Shown: positions 44,080 through 52,870, counted from the first letter of the stretch. The stretch: DNA of 64,000 nt from CAWIJJ01 sp963836405 (GCA_963836405.1 CAWIJL010000006.1:186001-250000); one strand, 5' to 3'. Notes: a model not told the origin generated them from the letters alone. Translations and numbers: made by a program.

Positions 44080-45027
44080 TCATCCTCCGATAACGACGTC
44101 CAGCCCGGCCCGCTCCAACGCGTCGACAAACCGCCCCACGTCGTTGGCCGTGGCTTGCGGCGTATCTCGCAAGCGGTAGGAAGCTCCGAGCCGTTGGTAC
44201 TTTCCCATGCCGGCCAGATGGTATGCCAGCAGTTCGATCCGCGGAGGATGCAGCGGAGCGAGGTACTGCACGAATCGTTCGATCTCCTCGTCGCTGTCGT
44301 TCACCCCCGGCACCACGGGAATGCGTACGACGGGCGGCCGGCCGTGCGCGATCAGCGCTTCCAGGTTGCGCTGAATCGACCCGTTCGATACCCCCGTATA
44401 GTAGCGGTGGAGTTGCGCATCCATGATCTTCAGGTCGAAGAGCACCAGGTCCGCGGCCAGGGCAACCTGCAAAAACACTTCCTCCCGTGCGAAGCCGCAG
44501 GTTTCGAGCGTGGTGTGGATGCGCCTTCGGCGGCATTCGGCTAGCAGCGCCGCGGTGAATCGCGACTGGCAGACCGGCTCGCCGCCCGACAACGTCACGC
44601 CGCCCCCCGATTCCTCGAAAAACACCAGGTCCCGCTCGATCTCCTGCATCAGTTCGCGCAATTTCACGCGCCGCCCGGCGATCTGCCGCGCCTCCGTACC
44701 GCAAAACGGAATGCAGGTGCCGCAGCGCGTGCAAGCCGAACTGGTGCGGACTCCGCGTTCGGTGGGCTCGATGGCCTTCGACGGGCATGCCCCCACGCAC
44801 GCCAGGCATCGCCGGCAGCGGTCTTCCGAATACAGGACCTCGGGTTGGAACTTCTGGCTTTCCGGGTTGTGGCACCACCAGCACTCGAGCGGGCAGCCTT
44901 TGAAAAACACGGCAGTCCGGATGCCCGGTCCGTCGTGCGTCGCGAACCGCATCACGTTGAAGATGGTCGCTTGCGGGTCCTCGGATGGGACGAAAGTCGG
45001 GATCGCACCAGGGAGAGTAGCCAACAT
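44080..45027 (-). CDS. hypE: Glycyl-radical enzyme activating radical-SAM protein
   Basis: 315 residues from ATG 45027. Radical SAM cysteines C45, C49, C52 in GCPLECWWCHNPE; two extra ferredoxin-like clusters: C71/C74/C77/C81 (CRRCLACVGAC) and C99/C102/C105/C109 (CTRCGTCIPFC). GGVTLSGGEPVCQ is the SAM-binding GGE motif. This is the insert architecture of activases for PFL-like dehydratases. It generates the glycyl radical on the downstream enzyme. The stop is 2 nt before the hypD start and its end carries the hypD ribosome-binding site, so the two genes are translationally coupled. Confidence 0.92.
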   Translation of the reverse strand: MLATLPGAIPTFVPSEDPQATIFNVMRFATHDGPGIRTAVFFKGCPLECWWCHNPESQKFQPEVLYSEDRCRRCLACVGACPSKAIEPTERGVRTSSACTRCGTCIPFCGTEARQIAGRRVKLRELMQEIERDLVFFEESGGGVTLSGGEPVCQSRFTAALLAECRRRRIHTTLETCGFAREEVFLQVALAADLVLFDLKIMDAQLHRYYTGVSNGSIQRNLEALIAHGRPPVVRIPVVPGVNDSDEEIERFVQYLAPLHPPRIELLAYHLAGMGKYQRLGASYRLRDTPQATANDVGRFVDALERAGLDVVIGG

Positions 45028-45077
45028 AGGTCCAATTAGTATTATAAGACCCGAAATATCAATTTGCCAAAATCTTT

Positions 45078-46184
45078 CTACAACTCGCCGTCGGGAATTT
45101 TCCCAGCCTGCAATTGCCGCACCTGGTCCGCCGTGAGAGGCGCTTCGCACAGCTCGGAATTCAGGTGGAACGAGCGGAACAGGTGGAGGATATAGTGCAT
45201 GCGCTCGTCGAGGTTCGCCCAATCCTCCGCTCCGCAGCGGTCGCACGCCGTGTCGGGTTCGTAGCCCCGCACGAGCTCGATAAGCTGCGCGTCCGAAAGG
45301 TCGCGAAAGACCTCGGGGCAGGGAGCATCCAGGTTGCTGCCAAGCTGGAGCACGGCGCCCGGAAGGCGCAGAACCATCAGTGAATCGGTAATCGCCAGGC
45401 GTGTTACCAGCCGGGCGAAACGGCGGAACCGGCGGGCGGCAAATGCGAGCGGGCGCAGCAGCAGCGGCAGCAACCGGCTGCCCGGCCCGAGCGCATCCAC
45501 CAGCCGCCGCGTCAGGTCCTCCGCCGTTTCCGGGCCCACCTCCAGCGCCGACTGAATCTGCGGCTGAAGCCTCGTCTGTTCGTGCAGGCCGATCCACAGG
45601 TTCGCCAGCAGAATGCGCTGTGCCAGCCCGGTGCCTTCGAGGCCAGCGGCCTGGTGGTAGCAGGCAAAGGCGCGACGCAGCAGGTCCTGACCGCCCGGCG
45701 GCGGACCTTCGCGCAATTCCAGCGTGCCCTCCAGGTACTGCGTGAAGGCCAGTGCGATCTCCTCGAACACCTTCAGGTTGCCATCGGCCACCGCCGCGCT
45801 GGCTCGCTCGAAGGCATCGAAGGGCGTATGGATGGCTCCCACCACCCGGCCCAGCCGCGTTGACGGGTTGAAGATCCCGGCGCGCAGTGATGCCCGCCAC
45901 GCCGATTTCACCGGGTGAAGAATGGTCCACCCCTCCCTCGCCTGGCCCGTGAAACGCGCCATCAGGTCCTCACCGCGAATGGTGCTGCCCGCCTGTCGTG
46001 AGGCCCATGTCGCGAACGTACACCAGTTGGCGCACGGTCCTGTGCGCGCCGCCATGGCCGCCGAGAGACGGGAATAGCATTCCGTGATGCGCAAGTTCCG
46101 CAGCACACTATCCGGAATCGCGGCGATAGCCCGCACTTCATTGCTGGTCGGATACGGATCGGGTCGGGGAGCGGCAGCCACCAC
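45078..46184 (-). CDS. Conserved protein of unknown function upstream of the glycyl-radical genes
   Basis: 368 residues from the first of two adjacent GTG codons (46184, 46181). It is mostly alpha-helical, with no signal peptide. A conserved-looking segment ITECYSRLSAAMAARTGPCANWCTFATWASRQAG (about 33-66) has two closely spaced cysteines; two more cysteines sit in TACDRCGAEDW near 330. There is an LARLVTRLAITDSLMVLRLPG segment in the middle. I recall similar hypothetical proteins in Actinobacteria, without known function. It ends 50 bp before hypE in the same direction and could be in one transcription unit, but its role there is unknown. Confidence 0.7.
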   Translation of the reverse strand: MVAAAPRPDPYPTSNEVRAIAAIPDSVLRNLRITECYSRLSAAMAARTGPCANWCTFATWASRQAGSTIRGEDLMARFTGQAREGWTILHPVKSAWRASLRAGIFNPSTRLGRVVGAIHTPFDAFERASAAVADGNLKVFEEIALAFTQYLEGTLELREGPPPGGQDLLRRAFACYHQAAGLEGTGLAQRILLANLWIGLHEQTRLQPQIQSALEVGPETAEDLTRRLVDALGPGSRLLPLLLRPLAFAARRFRRFARLVTRLAITDSLMVLRLPGAVLQLGSNLDAPCPEVFRDLSDAQLIELVRGYEPDTACDRCGAEDWANLDERMHYILHLFRSFHLNSELCEAPLTADQVRQLQAGKIPDGEL

Positions 46185-46376
46185 TCAAACCTATCCCATG
46201 TCCGCTTCGATACACAACGCGAAGGTGCGGCCGCGCTTCGGTGCGAAGATGATGGGTAGTGGTGTGGGTTCAGTCTTCAGGAGGGCATAGCAATACCTGA
46301 CGAAATTAATAGGCGGACCGCGATCTTCGCCTGTTCCGTCCTGTGCCTTCTGCTCCCTGTTGTCGCCCCGGGGCAG

Positions 46377-47786
46377 GTGTGCCGGATTTCTGTTGCCGGG
46401 CTGAACCAATCGCGGCGGGTCGTCGGAGCCATCCACGCCGAGTGCCCCGACGAGCCGGTCCACAGCGCACCCTTTGGCAACTGGGGCGTCACCTCGAATT
46501 TCGGGCAGAAGGGCAATTCACACCAGTTCGACGGCTGGTGCCACGATATCACCGTGTGCGACAACTCCGGCGCTTGCAAGCCGGTCTGCGCCGACGGCTG
46601 GTATGAATGGAACACCTGCACCGATATCCCCCAGTTCAGCGCCCCCAACTGTTCGCTCTACAATTCCGCTTCATGTACCGAACAGGTAACCACCACCGGA
46701 ATTAATGTTCACGGCACGCGACTCGTAGACATGCCGGTCAGCTGCCCGCGCGACACCGACGGCGATGGCTTTCCGGATTCGGGCGGATGCCGGGACGTGG
46801 CGCAATACGCGAGCGGCACCAACTTCATGTCGCTGTACGAACTGGACCCGGTCTGCTGCGATCAGCTCGTGCAGACTGTCTATTTTCCAGCCGTGACTCT
46901 CCCGCTTTTCTGCGACCCGCTGGGCTGTGCCCCGGTGGCCAGCAACTGGCTCGCGCCCTCATTTTGGGACAGTCCCAGCACGCCCGCTAAGGTGTACGCC
47001 CAACTGGCGGTTCTGGTGAATTGGGGCGAGTTTGTCAACACTGGAGGCAATTGCAGTGTCGCCGCGGCCTCGGCCAGCGTCGTGTCGGCTGCAAGTTTCA
47101 CCGGCCCGGCAGTAGCGCCGGACTCCATCGCCACCTTGTTCGGCACGCAGCTTGCGCCAACCACGGCGGAGGCTTCCTCGATTCCGCTTCCACCCGAGTT
47201 GGCGGGGGTTTCCGTGTCAATTGCAGATGCGACCGGAGTCACACGCCCGGCCTCGCTCTTCTATGTTTCGCCGCAGCAGATCAATCTCGCGATGCCGCCG
47301 GGTCTCGCCGCTGGAACAGCCACCGTGACGGTCCGGAGCGCGGGTGTGACACGGGCTGTCGGTCAGTTGCGGGTGGAACCGGTGGCGCCCGGAATTTTCA
47401 CGCAAAACATGGACGGCAAAGGCGTGCCCGCCGCCCTTGTGGTCCGCTACGCAAGCGACGGTTCCAGCCAGGTCGAGCCGGTCTTCGACTGTAGCGCCGG
47501 GGCGGGGAAGTGCGTGCCCGTACCCATCGATCTCGGTTCAGCCGAAGACCAGGTCTACCTCCTTTTGTTCGGCACCGGGATCCGCCATTCTTCCCTGAAC
47601 CAGGTCAGCGTGACCATTGGCGGGGCAACCGTCCCGGTTGAGTATGCCGGGGCGCAGGGACAGTTCGTAGGCCTCGATCAGGTCAATGTGCGCCTGTCCC
47701 CCGACCTCCCGGCGCATGGGACGGTCGATCTTCAGCTCACCGTGGCCAGCAAGCCGGCCAACGTAGTTCAACTCAATTTCCGCTGA
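46377..47786 (+). CDS. Secreted protein with TIGR03437 C-terminal domain, start codon unclear
   Basis: 469 residues counting from GTG 46377. The signal peptide (AIFACSVLCLLLPVVAPGQ) lies before that codon in the same frame, which is open back to 46260 but has no ATG, GTG or TTG. AGGAGG (46279-46284) is followed in frame by ATA at 46293, and ATT 46305 would give MNRRTAIFACSVLC. The N-terminal half is rich in cysteine (many pairs, as in GWYEWNTCTDIPQFSAPNC). The last 230 residues form the TIGR03437 beta domain: SIATLFGTQLAP, SLFYVSPQQINLAMP, VLLFGTGIR-like segment (LLLFGTGIRHS) and GLDQVNVRL. It overlaps the MFS gene end by 14 bp. Confidence 0.8.
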   Translation: MCRISVAGLNQSRRVVGAIHAECPDEPVHSAPFGNWGVTSNFGQKGNSHQFDGWCHDITVCDNSGACKPVCADGWYEWNTCTDIPQFSAPNCSLYNSASCTEQVTTTGINVHGTRLVDMPVSCPRDTDGDGFPDSGGCRDVAQYASGTNFMSLYELDPVCCDQLVQTVYFPAVTLPLFCDPLGCAPVASNWLAPSFWDSPSTPAKVYAQLAVLVNWGEFVNTGGNCSVAAASASVVSAASFTGPAVAPDSIATLFGTQLAPTTAEASSIPLPPELAGVSVSIADATGVTRPASLFYVSPQQINLAMPPGLAAGTATVTVRSAGVTRAVGQLRVEPVAPGIFTQNMDGKGVPAALVVRYASDGSSQVEPVFDCSAGAGKCVPVPIDLGSAEDQVYLLLFGTGIRHSSLNQVSVTIGGATVPVEYAGAQGQFVGLDQVNVRLSPDLPAHGTVDLQLTVASKPANVVQLNFR

Positions 47787-49065
47787 TAGCGCGGCCTGCC
47801 GAGCGCGGCGGCTTAATGAAGAGCCACGAGATGCTCGCCATGAGATAAAGAGCCGAGAGCACGTGCAGGGGCATGCTCCAGTCGCCGGTCCGCTCCACGA
47901 TCTGCGCCAGCACGATAGGGCTCAGAATCCCGCCTACCTGGCCCGCCGTGTTCATCACCGCTCCCATTGTGGCCGCATTGCTTCCGCCGAGTTCGATGGC
48001 CGTGGCCCAGCTTGGGGCCAGCGTGAACATCGAGAGTGCGCCGGCTACGGCGATCATGGTGCCGGCCATCATCGGGCTGGGTGAAAGCGTCCCGGCGAGC
48101 AAAATGACCGATGCCACCAGGTACCCGCCAAAACCCACCGCCGTGCGGCCCACGCGGATTCCGAAGCGCGCCGAGAGCGCGTCCGTCGTCATCCCGCCTG
48201 AGATGTCTGCAGCCACGCTGAACAGCAGCGGCAAGCCCGAAAAGATCGCCAGTTCGGCAGTCTCCATGTGGCGCGCTTTGGCGAGGTAAGTAGGCAGCCA
48301 GGTGATAAAGAAATAGAACCCGTACGTGTTGGCGAAATACTGCGTGCACAGCGGCAGCAGGCTGGGCGTCCGCATAACGGCGCCCCAGCCGCCGTGCGCA
48401 TGCGCGCCGGAGATGCCGCGTCCCTGTTCGATGAAGTCGCGCTCGCCGGGCGTCACCGACGGGTGGTCGCGCGGTTCGTCCCGGAACCAGCGATACCACC
48501 CGGCGGCCCACGTCAACCCGATGAAGCCGAACAACAGGAAGACCGCGCGCCAGGGGAGATACAGCGCGATCCACGCCACCAGCGGAGGGGTTAGCCCGCC
48601 GGCCAGGTGCGCGCCCGCGAAGAACACACCCTGCACGCGCCCCCTCTCCCGCGCCGGCACCCATCGCGAGAACACCCGCCCCGCGTTGGGCCACGCCCCG
48701 GCTTCCCCGGCTCCGAACAGGAACCGGACCGCGAGCAGGCTTCCATAGTTGAAGGCTGCCGCCGTGAGCATGGTAAACGCAGACCACCACACCACGATGC
48801 GAGTGAGCACGCTGCGACTGCCGATCCGGTCGGCCCACAGCGCCGTCGGAATTTCAAAGATGGCGTAGGCGAAGGTGAAGGCGCTGAAGACGTAGCTCAT
48901 CTCCACCGGCGTCAGTCCGAATTCGCGCATGATGGCCGGCGCGAGAATGGAGATGCAGACGCGATCGAGATAGGTGACGCCCGCCAGCGCAACCGTGAAA
49001 GCCACGACGCGGTAGCGGACACGCGCCAGCGGCGGGGGTTGGAACAGCTTCCGATCGGTTTCCAA
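47773..49065 (-). CDS. MFS transporter, anion:cation symporter-like
   Basis: 430 residues, about 12 membrane segments. MFS motif A-type loop ADRIGSRSVLTR (about 79-90), SRWVPARERGRVQGVFFAGAHLAGGL in helix 4-5, and the start of the second half with TTDALSARFGIRVGR. The layout resembles the ACS family of hexuronate and tartrate carriers (ExuT/TtuB-like). The neighbours give no direct substrate; a sugar acid is plausible given the glycan-use genes and the inositol oxygenase at 58770, whose product is a uronate. This substrate guess is inference. Confidence 0.85.
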   Translation of the reverse strand: METDRKLFQPPPLARVRYRVVAFTVALAGVTYLDRVCISILAPAIMREFGLTPVEMSYVFSAFTFAYAIFEIPTALWADRIGSRSVLTRIVVWWSAFTMLTAAAFNYGSLLAVRFLFGAGEAGAWPNAGRVFSRWVPARERGRVQGVFFAGAHLAGGLTPPLVAWIALYLPWRAVFLLFGFIGLTWAAGWYRWFRDEPRDHPSVTPGERDFIEQGRGISGAHAHGGWGAVMRTPSLLPLCTQYFANTYGFYFFITWLPTYLAKARHMETAELAIFSGLPLLFSVAADISGGMTTDALSARFGIRVGRTAVGFGGYLVASVILLAGTLSPSPMMAGTMIAVAGALSMFTLAPSWATAIELGGSNAATMGAVMNTAGQVGGILSPIVLAQIVERTGDWSMPLHVLSALYLMASISWLFIKPPRSAGRAISGN

Positions 49066-49120
49066 GGTCCTTCGAGTTTACAGCGGAACGGCTCGCGCCA
49101 GCCCGGCGCCGACCGATTGC

Positions 49121-49528
49121 TCAGTGGGTACTGCGGCGCCAGAAGGTGTACGAGAGCCCCCAGAGCACGCAGGTGACCGCCGCCCAGCCCCACGCCTCCG
49201 GTCCGTCGCCGACTGAGAAATGGGCGATAAGTGCCGAGGCGAGGTTGATAGCGAAGCCGGCGTAGGCCCACTCCTTGAGCCGCGCCGGCACCGGCGCAAG
49301 CAGCAGGACTACGCCGAGGAGCTTGGCCCACGACAGTTCCACCCGAAAATAGGCGGGGAAGCCGAGATGGGTGAACATCTCCGCCACCTGCGGCAGGCGT
49401 AGTTGCGCATACGCGGTGAAGCCCATCTGCAGGCAGAAGAGCGCGGTGGCGATCCAAAACACGATGGTTGCGGCCTTGGGGATGGACTTGCCGGCGACGC
49501 AGGCCGGTTGCTGCAGGGTCGATTCCAT
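49121..49528 (-). CDS. DoxX-like four-helix membrane protein
   Basis: 135 residues from ATG 49528 (an upstream frame adds 18 non-family residues). Four membrane segments: FWIATALFCLQMGFTAYAQL, LLGVVLLLAPVPARL, YAGFAINLASALIAHF and WAAVTCVLWGLSYTFW. DoxX-like proteins of this small type often accompany AHSA1-domain and ArsR-family genes, as here. Third gene of the ArsR-SRPBCC-DoxX operon. Function unknown. Confidence 0.85.
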   Translation of the reverse strand: MESTLQQPACVAGKSIPKAATIVFWIATALFCLQMGFTAYAQLRLPQVAEMFTHLGFPAYFRVELSWAKLLGVVLLLAPVPARLKEWAYAGFAINLASALIAHFSVGDGPEAWGWAAVTCVLWGLSYTFWRRSTH

Positions 49529-49541
49529 TGACTTCCTCGAT

Positions 49542-50093
49542 TCAAGCTTTCGGGGCGTTGGGCGGCCAATTAGGGGTCTCAACGCCGAACTGGTTTGCGT
49601 ACTCGGCGTTCAATCGCTGCCAGCCCGCGAACTTCATCGCCTCACCACCAGCGATGCGGCCGATGGGAGTTCCGCCGAGCAGGTGTTCCAGAACATCGAG
49701 AGCGATATGCCAGCCGGCGGCACCCATGGAGATGAAGCGGCGATCGAGTTTGGTCCACAGCGTCAGGCGGGTGCCGCCATCGGAGGGTTCAAGTTCCCAG
49801 CGGAAATCGCTGTACTCGAGCAGCTTCGGAGCGTCAGCCCGCGTCACTGTTGCTTCCATCGAGTTGGACGTCCCCACCCATGTAAGCTTGACTGGGGTTC
49901 CGACCGTACCCAGGCTCCTGTCGGCTTCAAAGGGCGCCCACTCGCGCAGATGCGCAGGGTCGGTCAACGCCTGCCAGACTTTTTCCGGTGAATGGCGCAG
50001 TTCTCTGACGAGAACCAGCGTCCATTTCTCTCCGTCCTTCTGTACCTGCGCCCCGCGGGCCGGTCCCGGTTCGTACTGTTCGCGGTTGGTCAT
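49542..50093 (-). CDS. SRPBCC/AHSA1-domain protein
   Basis: 183 residues. The START/Bet v1-like fold shows VLVRELRHSPEKVWQALTDPAHLREWAPFEAD at the start, LLEYSDFRWELEPSDGGTRLTLW in the middle and LDVLEHLL in the closing helix. Family members bind hydrophobic ligands; those next to an ArsR gene are a known pair of unknown signal. It overlaps the ArsR gene by 4 bp and precedes DoxX by 13 bp. Confidence 0.9.
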   Translation of the reverse strand: MTNREQYEPGPARGAQVQKDGEKWTLVLVRELRHSPEKVWQALTDPAHLREWAPFEADRSLGTVGTPVKLTWVGTSNSMEATVTRADAPKLLEYSDFRWELEPSDGGTRLTLWTKLDRRFISMGAAGWHIALDVLEHLLGGTPIGRIAGGEAMKFAGWQRLNAEYANQFGVETPNWPPNAPKA

Positions 50094-50434
50094 CTCTTTT
50101 TCCTTGTCTTCTTTTTCTTTGGTGCGGCTTGATCCATGCGGTCGAGGTGGCGTTCGAGAGCGTCTAAGTGAGCGGACCAGAACCGGCGGAACGGAGCCAG
50201 CCAGTCATCCACCTCCTGAAGCGGTTCAGGTTTCAGCCGGTAAAGACGGCGCTGGGCGGCCACCGTGGATTCCACGAAACCGGCATCCCGCAGCACCCGC
50301 AGGTGTTTTGACACGGTCGGCTGCGGCATGCGAAGCTGACGCTCGATCTCTCCCACCGACTGTTGTGACGAGACCAGGAGGCTTAATATTGCCCGGCGGT
50401 TCGGCTCCGCGATGATTTCGAAAACAGATTCCAC
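50090..50434 (-). CDS. ArsR-type winged-helix repressor
   Basis: 114 residues from GTG 50434; no ATG fits. Helix-turn-helix: SVFEIIAEPNRRAILSLLVSSQQSVGEIERQLRMPQPTVSKHLRVLRDAGFVES, the PTVSKHLRVL recognition helix being typical. The cysteine metal site of classical ArsR is absent, so it senses something other than arsenic. C-terminus is Lys-rich (PKKKKTRKKR). It controls its own operon with the SRPBCC and DoxX genes through the operator at 50442-50461. Confidence 0.9.
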   Translation of the reverse strand: MESVFEIIAEPNRRAILSLLVSSQQSVGEIERQLRMPQPTVSKHLRVLRDAGFVESTVAAQRRLYRLKPEPLQEVDDWLAPFRRFWSAHLDALERHLDRMDQAAPKKKKTRKKR

Positions 50435-50440
50435 TCTTCT

Positions 50441-50470
50441 GATATACTCTGTCGGGTATATGCGTGTCAA
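50441..50470 (-). promoter_or_regulatory. Promoter of the ArsR-SRPBCC-DoxX operon
   Basis: On the minus strand TTGACA (50470-50465, full consensus) and TATATC (50446-50441) are 18 bp apart. The predicted transcription start falls on the GTG 50434, so the ArsR mRNA would be leaderless. Confidence 0.6.
50442..50461. promoter_or_regulatory. Inverted repeat over the ArsR promoter, candidate operator
   Basis: ATATAC (50442-50447) and GTATAT (50456-50461) are perfect inverted 6-bp arms 8 nt apart. They cover the -10 box and part of the spacer, the usual place for an ArsR operator, whose arms often read ATA...TAT. Confidence 0.55.
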
Positions 50471-50625
50471 GGCATATAATGAACTCGCGAACACGCGGTT
50501 TCGGCCGCGGTGCGGGGAAGCACCCTGGGGCCGGGCGTGAGACGAAAGCCACTGCTTTTTGGCGACAAACGTGCGACCTTTAATCACCCGACATGCCCGG
50601 GCTGGTACGACAGGAGACGAGCGAA

Positions 50626-51135
50626 ATGAAGATCATCGATCTGTCTATTGCTGAATTCGACAGGGAAGTGGAACGTAGCAGGCGCGTTTTGCAAATGACG
50701 CCCGATGATAAGCGAAGTTGGAAGCCTCACGAGAAATCGATGGAGTTCGGCTATCTGGCTGACATGGTCGCGACCATTCCCACGTGGTTTGGCATGATCA
50801 TCAAGCAAGATGAACTGGACGTCGCCCCCAAGAGTGGCGAGCGGCCGCAGCGACCCCAACCGAAAAACGCCGCCGAGTATGTCGCGGCGCTCGAGAAGGC
50901 CGCCGCCGACGCGAAAGAGACCCTGAAAGGCACTACGGAAGCTCATCTGGAAACGCGCTGGAAACTCCTGGCCGGTGGGCAGGTTGTGGCCGACACGCCT
51001 CGCCAGGAAATGCTTCGCGACACCTTTAACCACTGGGCTCGCCACCGCGGACAGATGACCGTCTATCTTCGATTGTTGGGGGCAAAAGTGCCGGCGCTTT
51101 ATGGCCCATCCGCCGACGATAAGCGCTTCGATTGA
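50626..51135 (+). CDS. DinB-like protein
   Basis: 169 residues from ATG 50626, 8 nt after AGGAGA (50612-50617); the earlier ATG at 50593 has no such site. Four-helix DinB pattern: FDREVERSRRVLQMTP at the start, LADMVATIPTWFGMII as the second helix, and NHWARHRGQMTVYLRLLG near the C-terminus with the paired His. The first metal-ligand His of helix 2 is not obvious here. It is divergent from the ArsR operon and may share its regulatory region. Function unknown. Confidence 0.82.
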   Translation: MKIIDLSIAEFDREVERSRRVLQMTPDDKRSWKPHEKSMEFGYLADMVATIPTWFGMIIKQDELDVAPKSGERPQRPQPKNAAEYVAALEKAAADAKETLKGTTEAHLETRWKLLAGGQVVADTPRQEMLRDTFNHWARHRGQMTVYLRLLGAKVPALYGPSADDKRFD

Positions 51136-51184
51136 GCCGGCTGCCGGCGTCGCACCGGCAGCGTTCCCGGCCGTGCGCCGCCGC

Positions 51185-52774
51185 CTATTCGCTCACGGCC
51201 AGAACGGCTCGGTTGCTGTCTACGCTGCCCAGGCGGAACACAACCCGCGGAGTTCCCGACGGTGCGGATGCCGGCACCTCGAAGTTGACCTGCGTCACTC
51301 CCGGCAACCCCGGCGCGGGCCCGGCGTAGGTGACCGTCGCTTTCTCGCCGCCCACCAAAACGACCGGCTCGGGAGTCAGGATCTTCAAGCTCGGATCGAC
51401 GAATCCCAGGCCGGTTCCGTACATCTGGATCACCTCGCCACGCCGTGCCGGCCGGCCCTTGTCGATCGTCGTTCCCCCGGCGTGCTGAGCGGCCGCCGGG
51501 CCCTCCGGAAAACTGTCCAGCGTGAAAATGCCCGGCGCCCAGATTGTCGCCTCCACGTGAAAGGGGGCCGATCCAGCCTGGTTCCGGAAGACCACCAGGG
51601 ACTCGCCGCCCGTGACGGGCATCACGAAGTTGATCTGTCCGGGCGAAACATAATAGAGGAGAGCCGCAACGCCATCCACCTCCACCCGCGTTTCGCCCAA
51701 CTCATACGGCAGCGGCATTCCTGCCGCCTCCTCGGCCGAACCGGCCAGGCCTGAGCCGTAAATCACCGCCGCGGACCCGGTGGCCACCGCCGTGCCGTAG
51801 CCCGCCGCATTCACGACCGCTCCCACCTGCGGCGCCAGCACCGCTTGGGGCGCCACGTACCACACGCGCGCGGTCGAATCGCTGTGCAGGAAATCGAGCA
51901 GCAGCCGCGCCACTTTCTCCCGGGCCGCCGGTCCGGGGTGAGTGCCGTCCGACTCGCGCAATTCCGTGCATGCCCACGTCAATCCGTCCGCTCGCGGTTT
52001 CAGGCCGTCGGCCCATAGATAAGGACCCCACGCCAGCCACGGAAAGGCGCCCTTAGACGCCTCCATTTCGGGTGCCGCTTTTATCTGCCGTTCGATCAGC
52101 CATTTCACGGCGAACGCGCTCTCGTACGCGTAGGGTTCCGGGTTCAGGCTGGAGGTGGCGTACCCCGCATAAATCCGGCTCGAAAGATAAACCAGCTTTA
52201 AGTTGGGAAAGCGCGCCCGCGCCTGCCCGATCACGGTTTGAATCTCCGACTGCAAGGCTTGCGCGTGCTCGGGGAAGGGAAGCGTCGGACCCGCGTCCGC
52301 CTCCTTCAGCCACACCACCTGAACCTGCGCGGCGGAGACCTGAGCGGCTTCGATCCGGCGGTCCACCTCCGGCCAATACTGGTCCGGCTGGCCGGCAATC
52401 AGCGCGGCGGTCTTGCCCCCGATCGCGCCGTCCACAGCCTGCACGCGGGGATTTCGCAGCGGGTCCGCCTTCGCCAATGCCAAAAACGCGGTGAACTCTT
52501 GGGTCGTGTTCGACATACCCACGGAAAGGAAAACGACCTTGCCGTTCGGGTCCGCCTGGCCGGCCGCATTGCGCGGAATCACCTGCGCCGCCAGCGAAAG
52601 CCCCAATTTTTCATGAGCCGCCGGACGCACATTTCCTTCCGGATAGAGTCCCAGTGGCTGACCTTTGTAGACTGGCGGATCAGGATCCGTCAACGGAGTG
52701 AAACCCACGGATGTGCGGCTGCAATCCGATCCCCAGGCGAGACTCGCGAAAGCGATCAGTAATAACGGACGCAT
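51185..52774 (-). CDS. SGNH-like hydrolase fused to TIGR03437 domain
   Basis: 529 residues with a signal peptide (MRPLLLIAFASLAWGS). The first 300 residues look like an SGNH hydrolase: FLSVGMSNTTQEF with the putative catalytic Ser, GGKTAALIAG, and the closing ESDGTHPGP, which has the Asp-x-x-His pair. The last 220 residues form TIGR03437: VVNAAGYGTAVATGSAAVIYGSGLAG, YYVSPGQINFVMPV, IWAPGIFTLD and GVTQVNFEVP. This fusion looks specific to Solibacter-type genomes. Likely role is a secreted esterase for glycan or glycopeptide. Confidence 0.78.
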   Translation of the reverse strand: MRPLLLIAFASLAWGSDCSRTSVGFTPLTDPDPPVYKGQPLGLYPEGNVRPAAHEKLGLSLAAQVIPRNAAGQADPNGKVVFLSVGMSNTTQEFTAFLALAKADPLRNPRVQAVDGAIGGKTAALIAGQPDQYWPEVDRRIEAAQVSAAQVQVVWLKEADAGPTLPFPEHAQALQSEIQTVIGQARARFPNLKLVYLSSRIYAGYATSSLNPEPYAYESAFAVKWLIERQIKAAPEMEASKGAFPWLAWGPYLWADGLKPRADGLTWACTELRESDGTHPGPAAREKVARLLLDFLHSDSTARVWYVAPQAVLAPQVGAVVNAAGYGTAVATGSAAVIYGSGLAGSAEEAAGMPLPYELGETRVEVDGVAALLYYVSPGQINFVMPVTGGESLVVFRNQAGSAPFHVEATIWAPGIFTLDSFPEGPAAAQHAGGTTIDKGRPARRGEVIQMYGTGLGFVDPSLKILTPEPVVLVGGEKATVTYAGPAPGLPGVTQVNFEVPASAPSGTPRVVFRLGSVDSNRAVLAVSE

Positions 52775-52870
52775 ATATCTGGATTGGCAAACACCAGATC
52801 CGGCAAAAAGTTGTGCCGCGGGCGTTTAATCGCCACCCCCCAAGGTGTTACGCTCAGATTTAAAACTCCT

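Noticed and set aside
44079..44129. Longer start for the glycyl-radical enzyme at 44129
   Set aside because: It overlaps hypE by 50 bp and lacks a ribosome-binding site; ATG 44078 has GGAGG 5 nt upstream and gives the HypD-like N-terminus.
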